Assembly: GCF_018130765.1 (NCBI RefSeq)
Contig: NZ_JAFCJZ010000020.1
Location: 100,847-164,846, forward strand
DNA from: Bradyrhizobium iriomotense
GTDB lineage: Bacteria; Pseudomonadota; Alphaproteobacteria; Rhizobiales; Xanthobacteraceae
DNA length: 64,000 nt
Reading direction: 5' to 3'
Made by a program: the position numbers and the translations under genes. The notes below the pieces were generated by a model. It saw only the letters and a program-made list of their open reading frames with translations, searched no databases and was not told where the DNA came from. Shown piece after piece: positions 45,349 through 53,656 of the stretch. Position 1 is the stretch's first letter. Each line of letters begins with the position of its first letter.

Positions 45349-46959
45349 TTAACCCCTCGCCCGCAGCTCGCGCCGCAGCACCTTGCCCGTCGCCGTCATC
45401 GGCAGCGTCTCGGCGAACTCCACGTAGCGCGGATATTCGTGCGCGGCGAGCTGCACCTTCACGAACTCCTGGATCTCGCGCGCGAGCGCGTCGCTGCCGG
45501 TAAAGCCCGGACGCAGCACGATCCAGGCCTTGATTGACTCGGTGCGGATTGGATCGGGGATGCCGACCACGGCGGCCATCGCCACCGACGGATGCTTCAT
45601 CAGCGTGTGCTCGATTTCGGAGGGGCCGACGCGGTAGCCGGCCGTTGTGATGACGTCGTCCTCGCGGCTGACATACCAGAAATAGCCGTCCTCGTCCTGA
45701 ACGCCGAGATCGCCGGTCAGCAGGAATTCGCCGGCATATTTCTTCGCCGTCGCCTCCGGATTGCGCCAGTATTCGAGCATGGTGACCGGGCACGGCTGGC
45801 GCACGCCGATGATGCCGCGCTGGCCGCGCGGCAGTTCCTCGCCCTTGTCGTTGACGATGCGGACATCGAAACCCGGCGTCGCCTTGCCCATCGAACCCGG
45901 GCGGATCGGAAAAAGATTTGAGTTGCTGCCGATCACGAGGTTGCACTCGGTCTGGCCGAACACCTCATGCGCGTCGATGCCAAAAGTCTCGCGCACCCAT
46001 CCCAGCAATTCGCCGCCGAGGGATTCACCGCCGGTAAAGATACTGCGCAGCTTGACACCCGGATGCTTCACGCCGGCCTGCCGCATCAGCTTCAACGCGG
46101 TCGGCGGCAGGAAGACGTTGCGAACGCCGAGATCGGCCATCATCTGCATCGCCGCCTGCGGCTCGAATTTTCGCGCGCGGTGGCCGACCAGCGGGATGCC
46201 GTGATACCAGAACGCGAGCAGGCCGTTGACGAGCCCGCCGATCCAGGCCCAGTCGGCCGGCGTCCACATCAGGTCGCCGGGCCGCGGCAGGAAATTGTGA
46301 CACATCTCCACATTCGGGAGATGGCCGAGCACGACACGGTGCGCATGCAGCGCGCCCTTTGGATTGCCCGTCGTGCCCGAGGTGTAGATGATCAGCGCAG
46401 GATCGTCGGCCGAGGTGTCGACGTTGGCAAAATCCTCGGACGCGGTTTCGATCGCGGACCAGAACGGCTTTGCGCCGGCGTGGACGGCGCCGCTCGTGAC
46501 ATAGATGTCCTGCAGATAGGGCAGCCGGTCGCGGATCTTCGTGAGCTTCTCCCAGCCAGCCTCATCGGTGATGATGGCTCTCGCCTGCGAATTCGACAGG
46601 CGGAATTCCAGTGCGTCCTCGCCGAACAGCGCGAACAGCGGGATCGAGATCAGCCCGGAGCGGAACGCCGCCATATGCGCGATCGGCAATTCCAGCGACT
46701 GCGACAGGAACACGGCCACGCGGTCGCCGCGGACAAGCCCATCCGCCTTCAGCACATTGGCGAAGCGGCGCGACATGTCGGCAACCTCGTCGAAAGAGGT
46801 GCGCGTGGTGGCGCCGTTCTCGTCGACATAGATCAGCGCGAGGCGGCCGGTGCCGTCGGCATGGCGATCGCAGCACGCCTCCGCCATGTTGAAGCGCGCC
46901 GGGACGTCCCAGCGGAAGTTGCGATAGAGCTCGTCGTAGGTCTTGGCTTCGGTGAGCAT
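45349..46959 (-). CDS. AMP-forming acyl-CoA synthetase
   Basis: A 536-residue ANL-superfamily ligase that activates a carboxylic acid with ATP and CoA. Motifs: P-loop A3 YTSGTTGNPKGALHAHR, A5 EVFGQTECNLVIG, A7 LLTGDLGVQDEDGYFWYVSREDDVI, A8 GYRVGPSEIEH, and A10 catalytic Lys in PMTATGKVLRREL. The length and TADWAWIGG segment are typical of the acetyl/medium-chain acyl-CoA synthetase group. Substrate is uncertain. It is the first gene of the MarR cluster. Confidence 0.93.
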   Translation of the reverse strand: MLTEAKTYDELYRNFRWDVPARFNMAEACCDRHADGTGRLALIYVDENGATTRTSFDEVADMSRRFANVLKADGLVRGDRVAVFLSQSLELPIAHMAAFRSGLISIPLFALFGEDALEFRLSNSQARAIITDEAGWEKLTKIRDRLPYLQDIYVTSGAVHAGAKPFWSAIETASEDFANVDTSADDPALIIYTSGTTGNPKGALHAHRVVLGHLPNVEMCHNFLPRPGDLMWTPADWAWIGGLVNGLLAFWYHGIPLVGHRARKFEPQAAMQMMADLGVRNVFLPPTALKLMRQAGVKHPGVKLRSIFTGGESLGGELLGWVRETFGIDAHEVFGQTECNLVIGSNSNLFPIRPGSMGKATPGFDVRIVNDKGEELPRGQRGIIGVRQPCPVTMLEYWRNPEATAKKYAGEFLLTGDLGVQDEDGYFWYVSREDDVITTAGYRVGPSEIEHTLMKHPSVAMAAVVGIPDPIRTESIKAWIVLRPGFTGSDALAREIQEFVKVQLAAHEYPRYVEFAETLPMTATGKVLRRELRARG

Positions 46960-47035
46960 GGGCTTGGTCGTCTTCCCGGTCTCTTGTTGTTATGGCCCAG
47001 TCTAGAGCCGTGAGTGCTCGGAACAAGCCCCGCGA

Positions 47036-47077
47036 CGTCATTCCGTGGCGACGCGCCAGCGTCGAACCCGGAATGAC
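47036..47077. repeat. half copy of the CGTCATTCCGGGGCG repeat
   Basis: CGTCATTCCGTGGCGACGCG ... CGAACCCGGAATGAC: one arm pair of the family found in full at 16687, 24238 and 30847. Confidence 0.75.
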
Positions 47078-47085
47078 AGCAGGGC

Positions 47086-48225
47086 TTACCGCACCGTCGC
47101 GAAGAACTTCCTGACATCGCGCACGAACAGTTCTGGCTGCTCGAAGGCTGCGAAATGGCCGCCCTTCTCCATCTCGCTCCAGTGGGTGATGTTCGAAAAG
47201 TTCGGCTCCATCCAGCGCCGCACCGGCGTGATGATCTCCTTGGGGAACACCGCGACGCCCGTCGGCACCTTCACCACCGGCGTCGTGCGGCGCTTGCCAA
47301 AGCTTTCCCAATAAAGCCGCGCCGACGAGGTCGCCGTCTCGGTCGCCCAGTAGAGCATGACGTTGTCGAGCAGCTCGTCCTTGCTGAAGATATTCTCGGG
47401 ATGACCGTTGCAATCGGTCCAGGCCCAGAATTTTTCCAGGATCCAGGCCGCCTGCCCGCTCGGCGAATCCGTCAGGCCGTAGCCGAGCGTCTGCGGCCGC
47501 GTCGACTGCTGTTTTGAATAGCCGGAGTCGAGATCGACGTAGTGCTTGAGGCCGGCGAGCGCGCGCTTCTCCTCCGCCGTCGGCTCGCCCTCGACTTTCG
47601 GCGCCGCGTTGAAGGCGAGCGTGATGTGGATGCCGGCGCAATGTTCTGCATCCTGCGCGCCGAGCGAGGTCGTCACCGCCGAGCCCCAATCGCCGCCTTG
47701 CGCGCCGTAGCTGATATAGCCGAGCACGTCCATCAGCTTCGCCCAGGTCGCGGCGATGCGGTCGACGCCCCAGCCGGTGGTCTTCGGCTTGGCGGAGAAG
47801 CCGAAACCCGGCAGCGAGGGACAAACGACATGGAAGGCATCTGCGGGATTGCCGCCATGCGCGGCAGGATCGACCAGCGGCGCGATCACCTTCTGGAATT
47901 CCACGATCGAGCCGGGCCAGCCATGGGTGATGATCAGCGGCAGCGCGTTTGCTTCTCTCGAACGCACATGGATGAAGTGGATGTCGAGCCCGTCGATCTC
48001 GGTGGTGAACTGGGCGAAGCGATTGAGTTTTGCTTCGCGCGCCCGCCAGTCGTAACCATCAGCCCAGTAGGTACAAATCTCCTGGATCCATTTCAGCGGC
48101 GCACCCTGGCTCCAGTCGTCGACGAGCTCAGCTTCGGGCCAGCGGGTGCGCGCGAGGCGCGATTTGAGGTCGGTGAGGATGTCGTTGCTGATGGCGATGC
48201 GGAACGGTTTGATGGCGGCGGTCAT
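47086..48225 (-). CDS. epoxide hydrolase (EHN-domain alpha/beta hydrolase)
   Basis: A 379-residue enzyme with the N-terminal EHN segment (PFRIAISNDILTDLKSRLARTRWP, GAPLKWIQEICTYW) followed by an alpha/beta hydrolase domain. Oxyanion motif ITHGWPGS, nucleophile Asp in GAQGGDWGSAV, lid Tyr region, and a C-terminal catalytic His in KGGHFAAFEQP. It opens epoxides to diols; juvenile-hormone-type and microsomal epoxide hydrolases share this layout. The physiological substrate is unknown. Confidence 0.93.
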   Translation of the reverse strand: MTAAIKPFRIAISNDILTDLKSRLARTRWPEAELVDDWSQGAPLKWIQEICTYWADGYDWRAREAKLNRFAQFTTEIDGLDIHFIHVRSREANALPLIITHGWPGSIVEFQKVIAPLVDPAAHGGNPADAFHVVCPSLPGFGFSAKPKTTGWGVDRIAATWAKLMDVLGYISYGAQGGDWGSAVTTSLGAQDAEHCAGIHITLAFNAAPKVEGEPTAEEKRALAGLKHYVDLDSGYSKQQSTRPQTLGYGLTDSPSGQAAWILEKFWAWTDCNGHPENIFSKDELLDNVMLYWATETATSSARLYWESFGKRRTTPVVKVPTGVAVFPKEIITPVRRWMEPNFSNITHWSEMEKGGHFAAFEQPELFVRDVRKFFATVR

Positions 48226-48284
48226 CGTGCCTCCCCTGTTTTCTTATGGAGAGAGTAGACCGAACCGATGCCGCATCAAAGGTG

Positions 48285-48428
48285 CACCTTCTCCCCTTGT
48301 GGGAGAAGGTGGCGCGCCGGATGAGGGGTATCTGTCCGCGTGAACTAATGTGAAAGACTCACCCGCGGAGAGAGACCCCTCACCCCCCTCGCTTCGCGAG
48401 GCACCCTCTCCCTCAAGGGGAGAGGGGA
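48285..48428. repeat. dispersed CTTCTCCCCTTGTGGGAGAAGG-type repeat, copy 5
   Basis: Left arm ACCTTCTCCCCTTGTGGGAG and right arm CTCTCCCTCAAGGGGAGAGG, with a middle CCCCTCGCTTCGCGAGG hairpin. Confidence 0.8.
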
Positions 48429-48433
48429 AGAAG

Positions 48434-48889
48434 CTAGCCCGACAGCGCGGCCTTCACCAAGCCGCTGGCCTTGCCGAAATCCATCTGGCCCGCGTATTTC
48501 GCGCGCAGCACGGCGATCACCTTGCCCATGTCCTTCATGCCGGCCGCGCTCGTTTCAGTGACCGCGTCGGCGATCGCCTTCTTCACCTCGTCCTCGGACA
48601 TCTGCTTCGGCAAATACGCCGAGATCACGGCGATCTCCTCGCGCTCCTGCGCGGCGAGCTCGGCGCGGCCGCCCTTGTCGTAGAGCGCCACTGATTCCTG
48701 GCGCTGCTTGATCATCTTCTGCAGCACGGCGAGCAGGTCAGCGTCCGACAGCGGCGGCTTGCCCTGCCCCCGCGCCTCAATGTCGGCGTTCTTGAAGGTC
48801 GAGTTCACCATGCGCAGCGTGGACAGCTTGCGCTCGTCCTTGGCCTTCATGGCCTCCTTGACCGCATTGTTGATGTCGTCGCGCAGCAT
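48434..48889 (-). CDS. GatB/YqeY-domain protein
   Basis: A 151-residue YqeY protein: KEAMKAKDERKLSTLRMVNSTFKNADIEARG at the N-terminus, then MIKQRQESVALYDKGGRAELA, YLPKQMSEDEVKKAIADAV and the C-terminal G-K-V-I-A-V-L-R-A-K-Y-A-G-Q-M-D-F. This domain resembles the tRNA-binding tail of the GatB amidotransferase subunit, but free YqeY proteins have no settled role. It is often a neighbour of carA and dnaG in alphaproteobacteria; here carA is close, and dnaG is 18 kb away. Confidence 0.92.
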   Translation of the reverse strand: MLRDDINNAVKEAMKAKDERKLSTLRMVNSTFKNADIEARGQGKPPLSDADLLAVLQKMIKQRQESVALYDKGGRAELAAQEREEIAVISAYLPKQMSEDEVKKAIADAVTETSAAGMKDMGKVIAVLRAKYAGQMDFGKASGLVKAALSG

Positions 48890-48949
48890 GATCGTGATCC
48901 CTTCGAATATATGACGCCTGATCTAGGCCGTTTGCGGCCTCCACACAAC

Positions 48950-49651
48950 CTAGCCCCCGAGCCATTCGGTGAGCGCCCGCACTGTCGCTTCCGGCTGTTC
49001 CGGTTGCGGCAGGTGCCCGCAACGCTCGAGGACCACCAGCCTTGCGCCGGCAATGCCCTCCGCCATCTCCTTCGAGAACGCGTTGAGGATGGTGTTATCG
49101 GCATCGCCCGTCAGCACCAGGGTCGGACACTTGATGGTCGAAAGCGTCGGGCGTGAGTCCATCCGCGCGATGATCGCGGTCTGTTGCCGCAGATAGCCTT
49201 CGACGCCGACGTCCTCATCCTGCGCATGTACGAGCTTCAGAATATCGGCATCATTGCGCCGCGACGGATGCACGAGCTCCGGAAAGCTCTCCTCGCGAAT
49301 GGCGCGAAGTTCGCCGCGCCTCGCCCGCTCCATCAGGCCGCGCCGGCGCGCGGTCGCCTCCGGCGTGTCGGGGCGCGCCTGGGTGTTGATCAGCGCGAGC
49401 TTGGCCACCCGCTCCGGCGCCTGGCGCATGATCTCGAGGGCGATGTAGCCGCCCATGGAATGGCCGGCGAGCGCAAAGCGCGGCGGCGCCCCGCTCAGGG
49501 CCCGGGCGGCAATCGCGGCCATGCTATCGTCGCGGATATGGTTGGCAATCATCACCGGGCCGAGCCGCCACAAGGCGGGGAGAACCGGGGCGTAGATCCG
49601 GGCCGAGGAGGCCAGCCCCGGAACCAGCAAGAGCGGGGTGGTCTGGTCCAT
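48950..49651 (-). CDS. alpha/beta hydrolase
   Basis: A 233-residue hydrolase: oxyanion LLLVPGLASSARIY, nucleophile elbow LAGHSMGGYIALE, acid Asp in LVLTGDADNTILNAF, and catalytic His in LERCGHLPQPEQP. This is the esterase/haloperoxidase-like group; the substrate cannot be told. The ATG at 49651 starts at the first strand; the frame is open to 49723. It shares a 146-bp divergent promoter region with carA. Confidence 0.88.
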   Translation of the reverse strand: MDQTTPLLLVPGLASSARIYAPVLPALWRLGPVMIANHIRDDSMAAIAARALSGAPPRFALAGHSMGGYIALEIMRQAPERVAKLALINTQARPDTPEATARRRGLMERARRGELRAIREESFPELVHPSRRNDADILKLVHAQDEDVGVEGYLRQQTAIIARMDSRPTLSTIKCPTLVLTGDADNTILNAFSKEMAEGIAGARLVVLERCGHLPQPEQPEATVRALTEWLGG

Positions 49652-49760
49652 TATTGCCTCGAAAGCCCCTAGATTTACCGGAAATTGTGCAGTCAAGCTT
49701 AAGTGCCCGAGACGAGCTGTCAAATATGCAAAAACGCATGTGAATCGGCGCTTCTCTGCT

Positions 49761-49789
49761 TTGACGGGCGCGTGTTGGGGGCTTATGAA
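49761..49789 (+). promoter_or_regulatory. carA promoter candidate, predicted leaderless
   Basis: TTGACG (49761-49766), 17-bp spacer, TATGAA (49784-49789). The expected start, 7-9 bases after the -10, falls at 49796-49798, directly at the carA ATG (49798). No ribosome site precedes that ATG. Confidence 0.45.
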
Positions 49790-49797
49790 GCGGGCTC

Positions 49798-50988
49798 ATG
49801 ACACAACATGACAACGATCCTGCCTGGCCGGACCACAAACCGACCGCGCTCCTCGTGCTTGCCGATGGCACGGTGCTCGAGGGCTTTGGTCTCGGCGCCG
49901 AAGGCCACGCCGTCGGCGAGGTCTGCTTCAACACCGCGATGACCGGCTATGAAGAGATCCTCACCGATCCCTCCTACGCCGGCCAGCTCATCACCTTCAC
50001 CTTCCCGCATATCGGCAATGTCGGTACCAACGAGGAAGACATCGAGACGGTGAACATGGCCGCGACGCCGGGCGCGCGCGGCGTGATCCTGCGCACGGCG
50101 ATCACCGATCCCTCGAACTACCGCGCCACCAAGCATCTCGACCAGTGGCTCAAGGCGCGCGGCATCATCGGCCTCTCCGGCATCGACACTCGCGCCCTGA
50201 CCGCGCTGATCCGCAGCAAGGGCATGCCCAATGCCGTGATCGCGCATTCCAAGACCGGCGAGTTCGACCTGCACGGCCTCAAGGAAGAAGCGCGCGAATG
50301 GCCCGGCCTCGAAGGCATGGACCTCGTGCCGATGGTCACAAGCGGCCAGCGCTTCACCTGGGACGAGACGCCGTGGCTGTGGGACAAGGGCTTTGGCCGG
50401 CAGGACAAGCCCGAGTTCAACGTCGTCGCCATCGACTACGGCATCAAGCGCAACATCTTGCGCCTGCTCGCCGGTGTCGGCTGCAAGGTGACGGTGGTGC
50501 CGGCGACAACCTCGTCCGCAGACATTCTGGCGATGAAGCCGGACGGCGTGTTCCTGTCCAACGGCCCGGGCGATCCGGCCGCGACCGGCAAATATGCCGT
50601 GCCTGTCATCCAGGACGTCATCAAGTCGGGCACGCCGACCTTCGGCATTTGCCTCGGCCACCAGATGCTGGGCCTCGCCGTCGGCGCCAGAACCAAAAAG
50701 ATGCATCAGGGCCATCACGGCGCCAATCACCCGGTCAAGGACGAGACCACCGGCAAGGTCGAGATCACCTCGATGAACCACGGTTTCGCTGTGGACGAAA
50801 AGACGTTGCCGAAGGGCGCGACGCAGACCCACATCTCGCTGTTCGACGGATCCAATTGCGGCATCCAGCTCGACGGCAAGCCGGTGTTCTCGGTGCAGTA
50901 TCACCCCGAGGCTTCGCCCGGTCCGCGCGACTCGCACTATCTGTTCCAGCGCTTCGCCGATTTGATGCGGCAGAAGAAGAGCGCGTAA
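49798..50988 (+). CDS. carA: carbamoyl-phosphate synthase small (glutaminase) subunit CarA
   Basis: A 396-residue subunit that hydrolyses glutamine and passes ammonia to CarB, for pyrimidine and arginine synthesis. The N-terminal CPSase_sm_chain domain (GFGLGAEGHAVGEVCFNTAMTGYEE) is followed by a class I glutaminase domain with Cys285 in FGICLGHQMLG and the His-Glu pair in QYHPEASPGP. It ends before an inverted-repeat hairpin. Its partner carB is unusually 4.5 kb away. Confidence 0.97.
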   Translation: MTQHDNDPAWPDHKPTALLVLADGTVLEGFGLGAEGHAVGEVCFNTAMTGYEEILTDPSYAGQLITFTFPHIGNVGTNEEDIETVNMAATPGARGVILRTAITDPSNYRATKHLDQWLKARGIIGLSGIDTRALTALIRSKGMPNAVIAHSKTGEFDLHGLKEEAREWPGLEGMDLVPMVTSGQRFTWDETPWLWDKGFGRQDKPEFNVVAIDYGIKRNILRLLAGVGCKVTVVPATTSSADILAMKPDGVFLSNGPGDPAATGKYAVPVIQDVIKSGTPTFGICLGHQMLGLAVGARTKKMHQGHHGANHPVKDETTGKVEITSMNHGFAVDEKTLPKGATQTHISLFDGSNCGIQLDGKPVFSVQYHPEASPGPRDSHYLFQRFADLMRQKKSA

Positions 50989-50998
50989 GGCCAAAATC

Positions 50999-51020
50999 GC
51001 CGGCGGATGACTCCGCCGGC
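50999..51020. terminator. hairpin between carA and the convergent small ORF
   Basis: GCCGGCGGA - TGAC - TCCGCCGGC, a perfect 9-bp stem without a T tract. It probably serves as a bidirectional transcription end or barrier. Confidence 0.6.
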
Positions 51021-51024
51021 TCCG

Positions 51025-51240
51025 TCACGGACGCATGAACATGAAGTCCGTGTCGGGATCGCAGTTCTCGGCGACGAAGCGCAGCTCCGCCTGGATGTCG
51101 GCGACGGACCTCGTCTCCAGATATTTCGAAATCACGAGACTGAGCAAGGCGCGGCAGACGGCTTCGTGCCCGAGGCCGGCCGTCTCAGCTTCATCAATGG
51201 CCGCCGAGAAATGACGCTGCGCAACGTCGGATGCGTACAT
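51025..51240 (-). CDS. small hypothetical protein, 71 aa
   Basis: An acidic helical protein (MYASDVAQRHFSAAIDEAE, then GHEAVCRALLSLVISKYLE, then AELRFVAENCDPDTDF). No domain is recognised. Coding use is normal. The FNR/FixK-type box at 51294-51309 lies 54 bp upstream of its start, which is a plausible activation distance. Confidence 0.6.
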   Translation of the reverse strand: MYASDVAQRHFSAAIDEAETAGLGHEAVCRALLSLVISKYLETRSVADIQAELRFVAENCDPDTDFMFMRP

Positions 51241-51293
51241 GGCGCTCCCCCTCTTTCGCTTTGATCTGCGTGCCGCCGAACGGCCGCCTGCGC

Positions 51294-51309
51294 CTTGATC
51301 TCTATCAAG
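51294..51309. promoter_or_regulatory. FNR/FixK-type box
   Basis: CTTGATCTCTATCAAG is a perfect palindrome; its core TTGAT-N4-ATCAA is the FNR/CRP-type consensus, and TTGA-N6-TCAA is the reported FixK2 form in Bradyrhizobium. It lies between the divergent small ORF (51240, minus) and the cupin gene (51390, plus). No clear -10 is placed at the expected distance on either side, so the target is unresolved. Confidence 0.65.
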
Positions 51310-51389
51310 CCGGCGTATGGAGTGGCGTAAGGAACAAGGGGGGCCTGCACCGTCTTGATCCCGGGTCTGTTGTTACCCGGAGCCCAGCC

Positions 51390-51911
51390 ATGTCGATCGT
51401 CCGCGACCATGCCGAGCCGCTCGCCATCGTCTTTGAGGATGACGGGCTCGTGCCGAACAACATCCATCCGTTCCTGGTCTACCAGGGCGCGGTCAAGCTC
51501 GATCCGAAGCGTCCCGAAGAAACCATCGAAAGCCTGTTCGAATCGAACGGCTGGGGCGGGACGTGGCGCAACGGCGTCTACGACTACCTGCATTATCACG
51601 CGACGGTGCATGAGGTGCTTGGCGTTGCGCGCGGCAGTGCCCGCGTCCGTTTCGGCGGCGACCATGGCCAGGAGCTGGAGATCAAGGCCGGCGATGTCGC
51701 GATCCTGCCTGCCGGCACCGGGCATCAGTGCATCAAGGCGAGCGATGATTTCTGCATCATCGGCGCCTACCCGCCCGGCGCGAAGATGGAGATCACGCGG
51801 GCGACGCCGGAGAACCATGCGAAGGCGCTGAAGACGATTCCAGAGGTCGCGCTGCCGCCGGCTGATCCCGTGACGGGGAAGGATGGAGCGTTGATGCGGT
51901 TTTGGGGGTAA
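51390..51911 (+). CDS. cupin protein (YjlB-like)
   Basis: A 173-residue single-cupin protein. The metal site is HYHATVHEVLGVARG (His-x-His ... Glu pattern) and ILPAGTGHQCI (second-motif His). The length and the RNGVYDYLHYH segment match YjlB-type cupins of unknown function. The ATG at 51390 has CCGGAG eight bases upstream. Confidence 0.85.
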   Translation: MSIVRDHAEPLAIVFEDDGLVPNNIHPFLVYQGAVKLDPKRPEETIESLFESNGWGGTWRNGVYDYLHYHATVHEVLGVARGSARVRFGGDHGQELEIKAGDVAILPAGTGHQCIKASDDFCIIGAYPPGAKMEITRATPENHAKALKTIPEVALPPADPVTGKDGALMRFWG

Positions 51912-51927
51912 CCAAAAGCGGGGTGCC

Positions 51928-52025
51928 GTAGGGTGGGCAAAGCGAAGCGTGCCCACCATTCGATTCATGCCGTAATGATAAATGGTGGGCACGGCGCGCA
52001 AGATGCGCGCCTTTGCCCACCCTAC
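51928..52025. repeat. dispersed inverted repeat, GTAGGGTGGGCAAAG family, copy 2
   Basis: GTAGGGTGGGCAAAGCGAAGC and GCGCGCCTTTGCCCACCCTAC, with inner GTGCCCACCATT / AATGGTGGGCAC. Partner of 21510-21597. Confidence 0.88.
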
Positions 52026-52037
52026 GACAGCTCGGCT

Positions 52038-52562
52038 CTACGCTTCGTTCGCACCTTCCCGACGGGTCGCCTCGAACAGGAACCACGTCCGCCGCTCGGT
52101 CTCGTCGATGAAGACTTCGAGGATGCTGGCGCTCGCGACGTCGCCGGCCTCGTCGCAGACGTCGTGCGCCTTGCGCATAGCGGCTGCGACGTGCTTGTTG
52201 TCCTGCATCAGCTCGCGCAGCATCTCGCGCGGCGGGACGTAGTCTTCGTTGTTGTCCTTGATGGTCTGGAGCTTTGCGACCTGGCCGATCGACTTCAGCG
52301 TGGTGCCGCCGATCTTGCGGACGCGCTCGGCGAGCTGGTCGGTGGTGGCGAAGATCTGGTCCGACTGCTCGTCGAGCAGCAGATGGTAGTCCCGGAAGTG
52401 CCGGCCGCTGACGTGCCAGTGGAAATTCTTGGTCTTGAGATACAGTGCGAACGCGTCCGCCAGAAGCACGTTCAGTGACTCCGAGACCTTCTTGACCCCG
52501 TCGGGCGACAGATCGGTGGGGGTGTCGAGTTCAGGCGAGACCTTGTTGTTGGTTTTGCTCAC
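52038..52562 (-). CDS. dps: Dps-family DNA-binding ferritin-like protein
   Basis: A 174-residue Dps. The ferroxidase-site helix reads KNFHWHVSGRHFRDYHLLLDEQSDQI (His, Asp/Glu ligands), and the second helix is ATTDQLAERVRKIGG. It stores iron and protects DNA in stress. The GTG at 52562 is chosen: AAGG lies six bases upstream (plus-strand cctt at 52568-52571). The N-terminal 18 residues are polar, with two Lys, as usual for DNA binding. Confidence 0.92.
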   Translation of the reverse strand: MSKTNNKVSPELDTPTDLSPDGVKKVSESLNVLLADAFALYLKTKNFHWHVSGRHFRDYHLLLDEQSDQIFATTDQLAERVRKIGGTTLKSIGQVAKLQTIKDNNEDYVPPREMLRELMQDNKHVAAAMRKAHDVCDEAGDVASASILEVFIDETERRTWFLFEATRREGANEA

Positions 52563-52676
52563 GGGAAACCTTCCTGTTAGGACGCGGACATTGACGGCGC
52601 GCCGTCGCACCCCTAACGCAAGGCGGGCAGCGCCAGTTCCTTGGCAGGAACCGTTTGGCCGGGACCCTCGGATACC

Positions 52677-53378
52677 ATGGACGATTGGATCGATTACTAC
52701 GACTCGACGCACACGATCTATGTCAGCAAGCTGCATCGCGACTTGCACTTCCAGATCATCGCGCGGGACATCATCGGCTACATCACCTCGCCCGAGGCGA
52801 CCGTGCTCGACTACGCCTGCGGCGAGGCGCTGTCGGCGAACCAGGTGGCGGCCGCCTGCGGCAAGCTGATCCTGGCTGAACCCGCACCGGGCGTGCGCGG
52901 CCGGCTGATCGCGCGGTTTGCCCCCAACACCAGGATCCGCGTCCGCTCGCTCGACGACGTCCGCAAGATGCAGGACCAGTCCATCGACCTCGTCGTGATG
53001 AACTCGGTCGCGCAATACATGACGGGCGAGGAGCTCGACGCCGCACTGCTCAATATCCGGCGATTGCTGACGCCATCCGGAAAGCTGGTGCTCGGCGACA
53101 TCCTTCAGCCCCAGGTCGGCATGGTCAGGGACGTGATGGCCCTGCTCGGCTTCGGTCTGCGTCACGGCTTCCTGAAGGACGCGCTGATCGGGCTGATCAG
53201 CACCGCGCTGTCGGATTACCGCCAGTTGCGCTCAAAGATCGGGCTGCAGCGCTACAGCGAGGACGAGATCACCGCGAAGCTGAAGGCGGCCGGCTTCGCG
53301 GTCCAGCGCGCCCACGCCAATATCGGCCACAATCGCTGGCGCATGACCTTCATCGCTCGGCCACCGCTGGTTCGTTAA
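52677..53378 (+). CDS. class I SAM-dependent methyltransferase
   Basis: A 233-residue protein. Motif I is VLDYACGEALSANQVA (SAM-binding DxxCGxG variant), motif II region DLVVMNSVAQYMTGEEL, and motif III LTPSGKLVLGDIL. A C-terminal segment (RYSEDEITAKLKAAGFAV) is the usual end of this group. Substrate is unknown. The ATG at 52677 is preferred over the upstream 52641. It precedes the tRNA-like gene by 54 bp. Confidence 0.85.
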   Translation: MDDWIDYYDSTHTIYVSKLHRDLHFQIIARDIIGYITSPEATVLDYACGEALSANQVAAACGKLILAEPAPGVRGRLIARFAPNTRIRVRSLDDVRKMQDQSIDLVVMNSVAQYMTGEELDAALLNIRRLLTPSGKLVLGDILQPQVGMVRDVMALLGFGLRHGFLKDALIGLISTALSDYRQLRSKIGLQRYSEDEITAKLKAAGFAVQRAHANIGHNRWRMTFIARPPLVR

Positions 53379-53432
53379 GCATAACAATTAGCCGTTGTGG
53401 CTTGTCGCACTGCAATCGGTAATGTCCGCCCC

Positions 53433-53508
53433 GGCCCGGTGGCGGAAGCGTCTACGCGAGGGCGGTGCAACGCTCTTCATCCTGGTTCAAATCCAGGCCG
53501 GGTCTCCA
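53433..53508 (+). tRNA. tRNA-like gene, Cys-type (GCA), with atypical anticodon loop
   Basis: A 76-nt cloverleaf. Acceptor GGCCCGG (53433-53439) pairs with CCGGGTC (53498-53504) with one G-U; discriminator T (53505); CCA encoded (53506-53508). T arm CCTGG - TTCAAAT - CCAGG (53481-53497). Anticodon arm AGGGC - GGTGCAAC - GCTCT (53459-53476) has an 8-nt loop with U before GCA. GCA plus U73 are the main cysteine identity elements. The D arm is only 3 bp and lacks the GG pair (53442-53457). A plausible promoter TTGTGG-N17-GGTAAT ends at 53423. It could also be a decayed pseudogene. Confidence 0.65.
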
Positions 53509-53569
53509 CGCTTCGCCCCTGCGGGGCTACGCGTGGCGCAGCCATGCTAGACCAGCAGGGGCGAAGCGT
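53508..53569. repeat. inverted repeat abutting the tRNA-like 3' end
   Basis: ACGCTTCGCCCCTGC (53508-53522) and GCAGGGGCGAAGCGT (53555-53569), a perfect 15-bp pair around a 32-bp loop. It starts at the final A of the encoded CCA. It resembles dispersed repeats and could help end or process the transcript. The following 85 bp carry a further CGTAG...CTACG-like unit. Confidence 0.7.
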
Positions 53570-53656
53570 GTCCGGCGTAGCTTGAGCGGAGCGAAAGCGT
53601 AGACGGACTGGCGGCTAACGCGCTGCGGGCAAATCAGCAGCCCACGCACAACCGTC

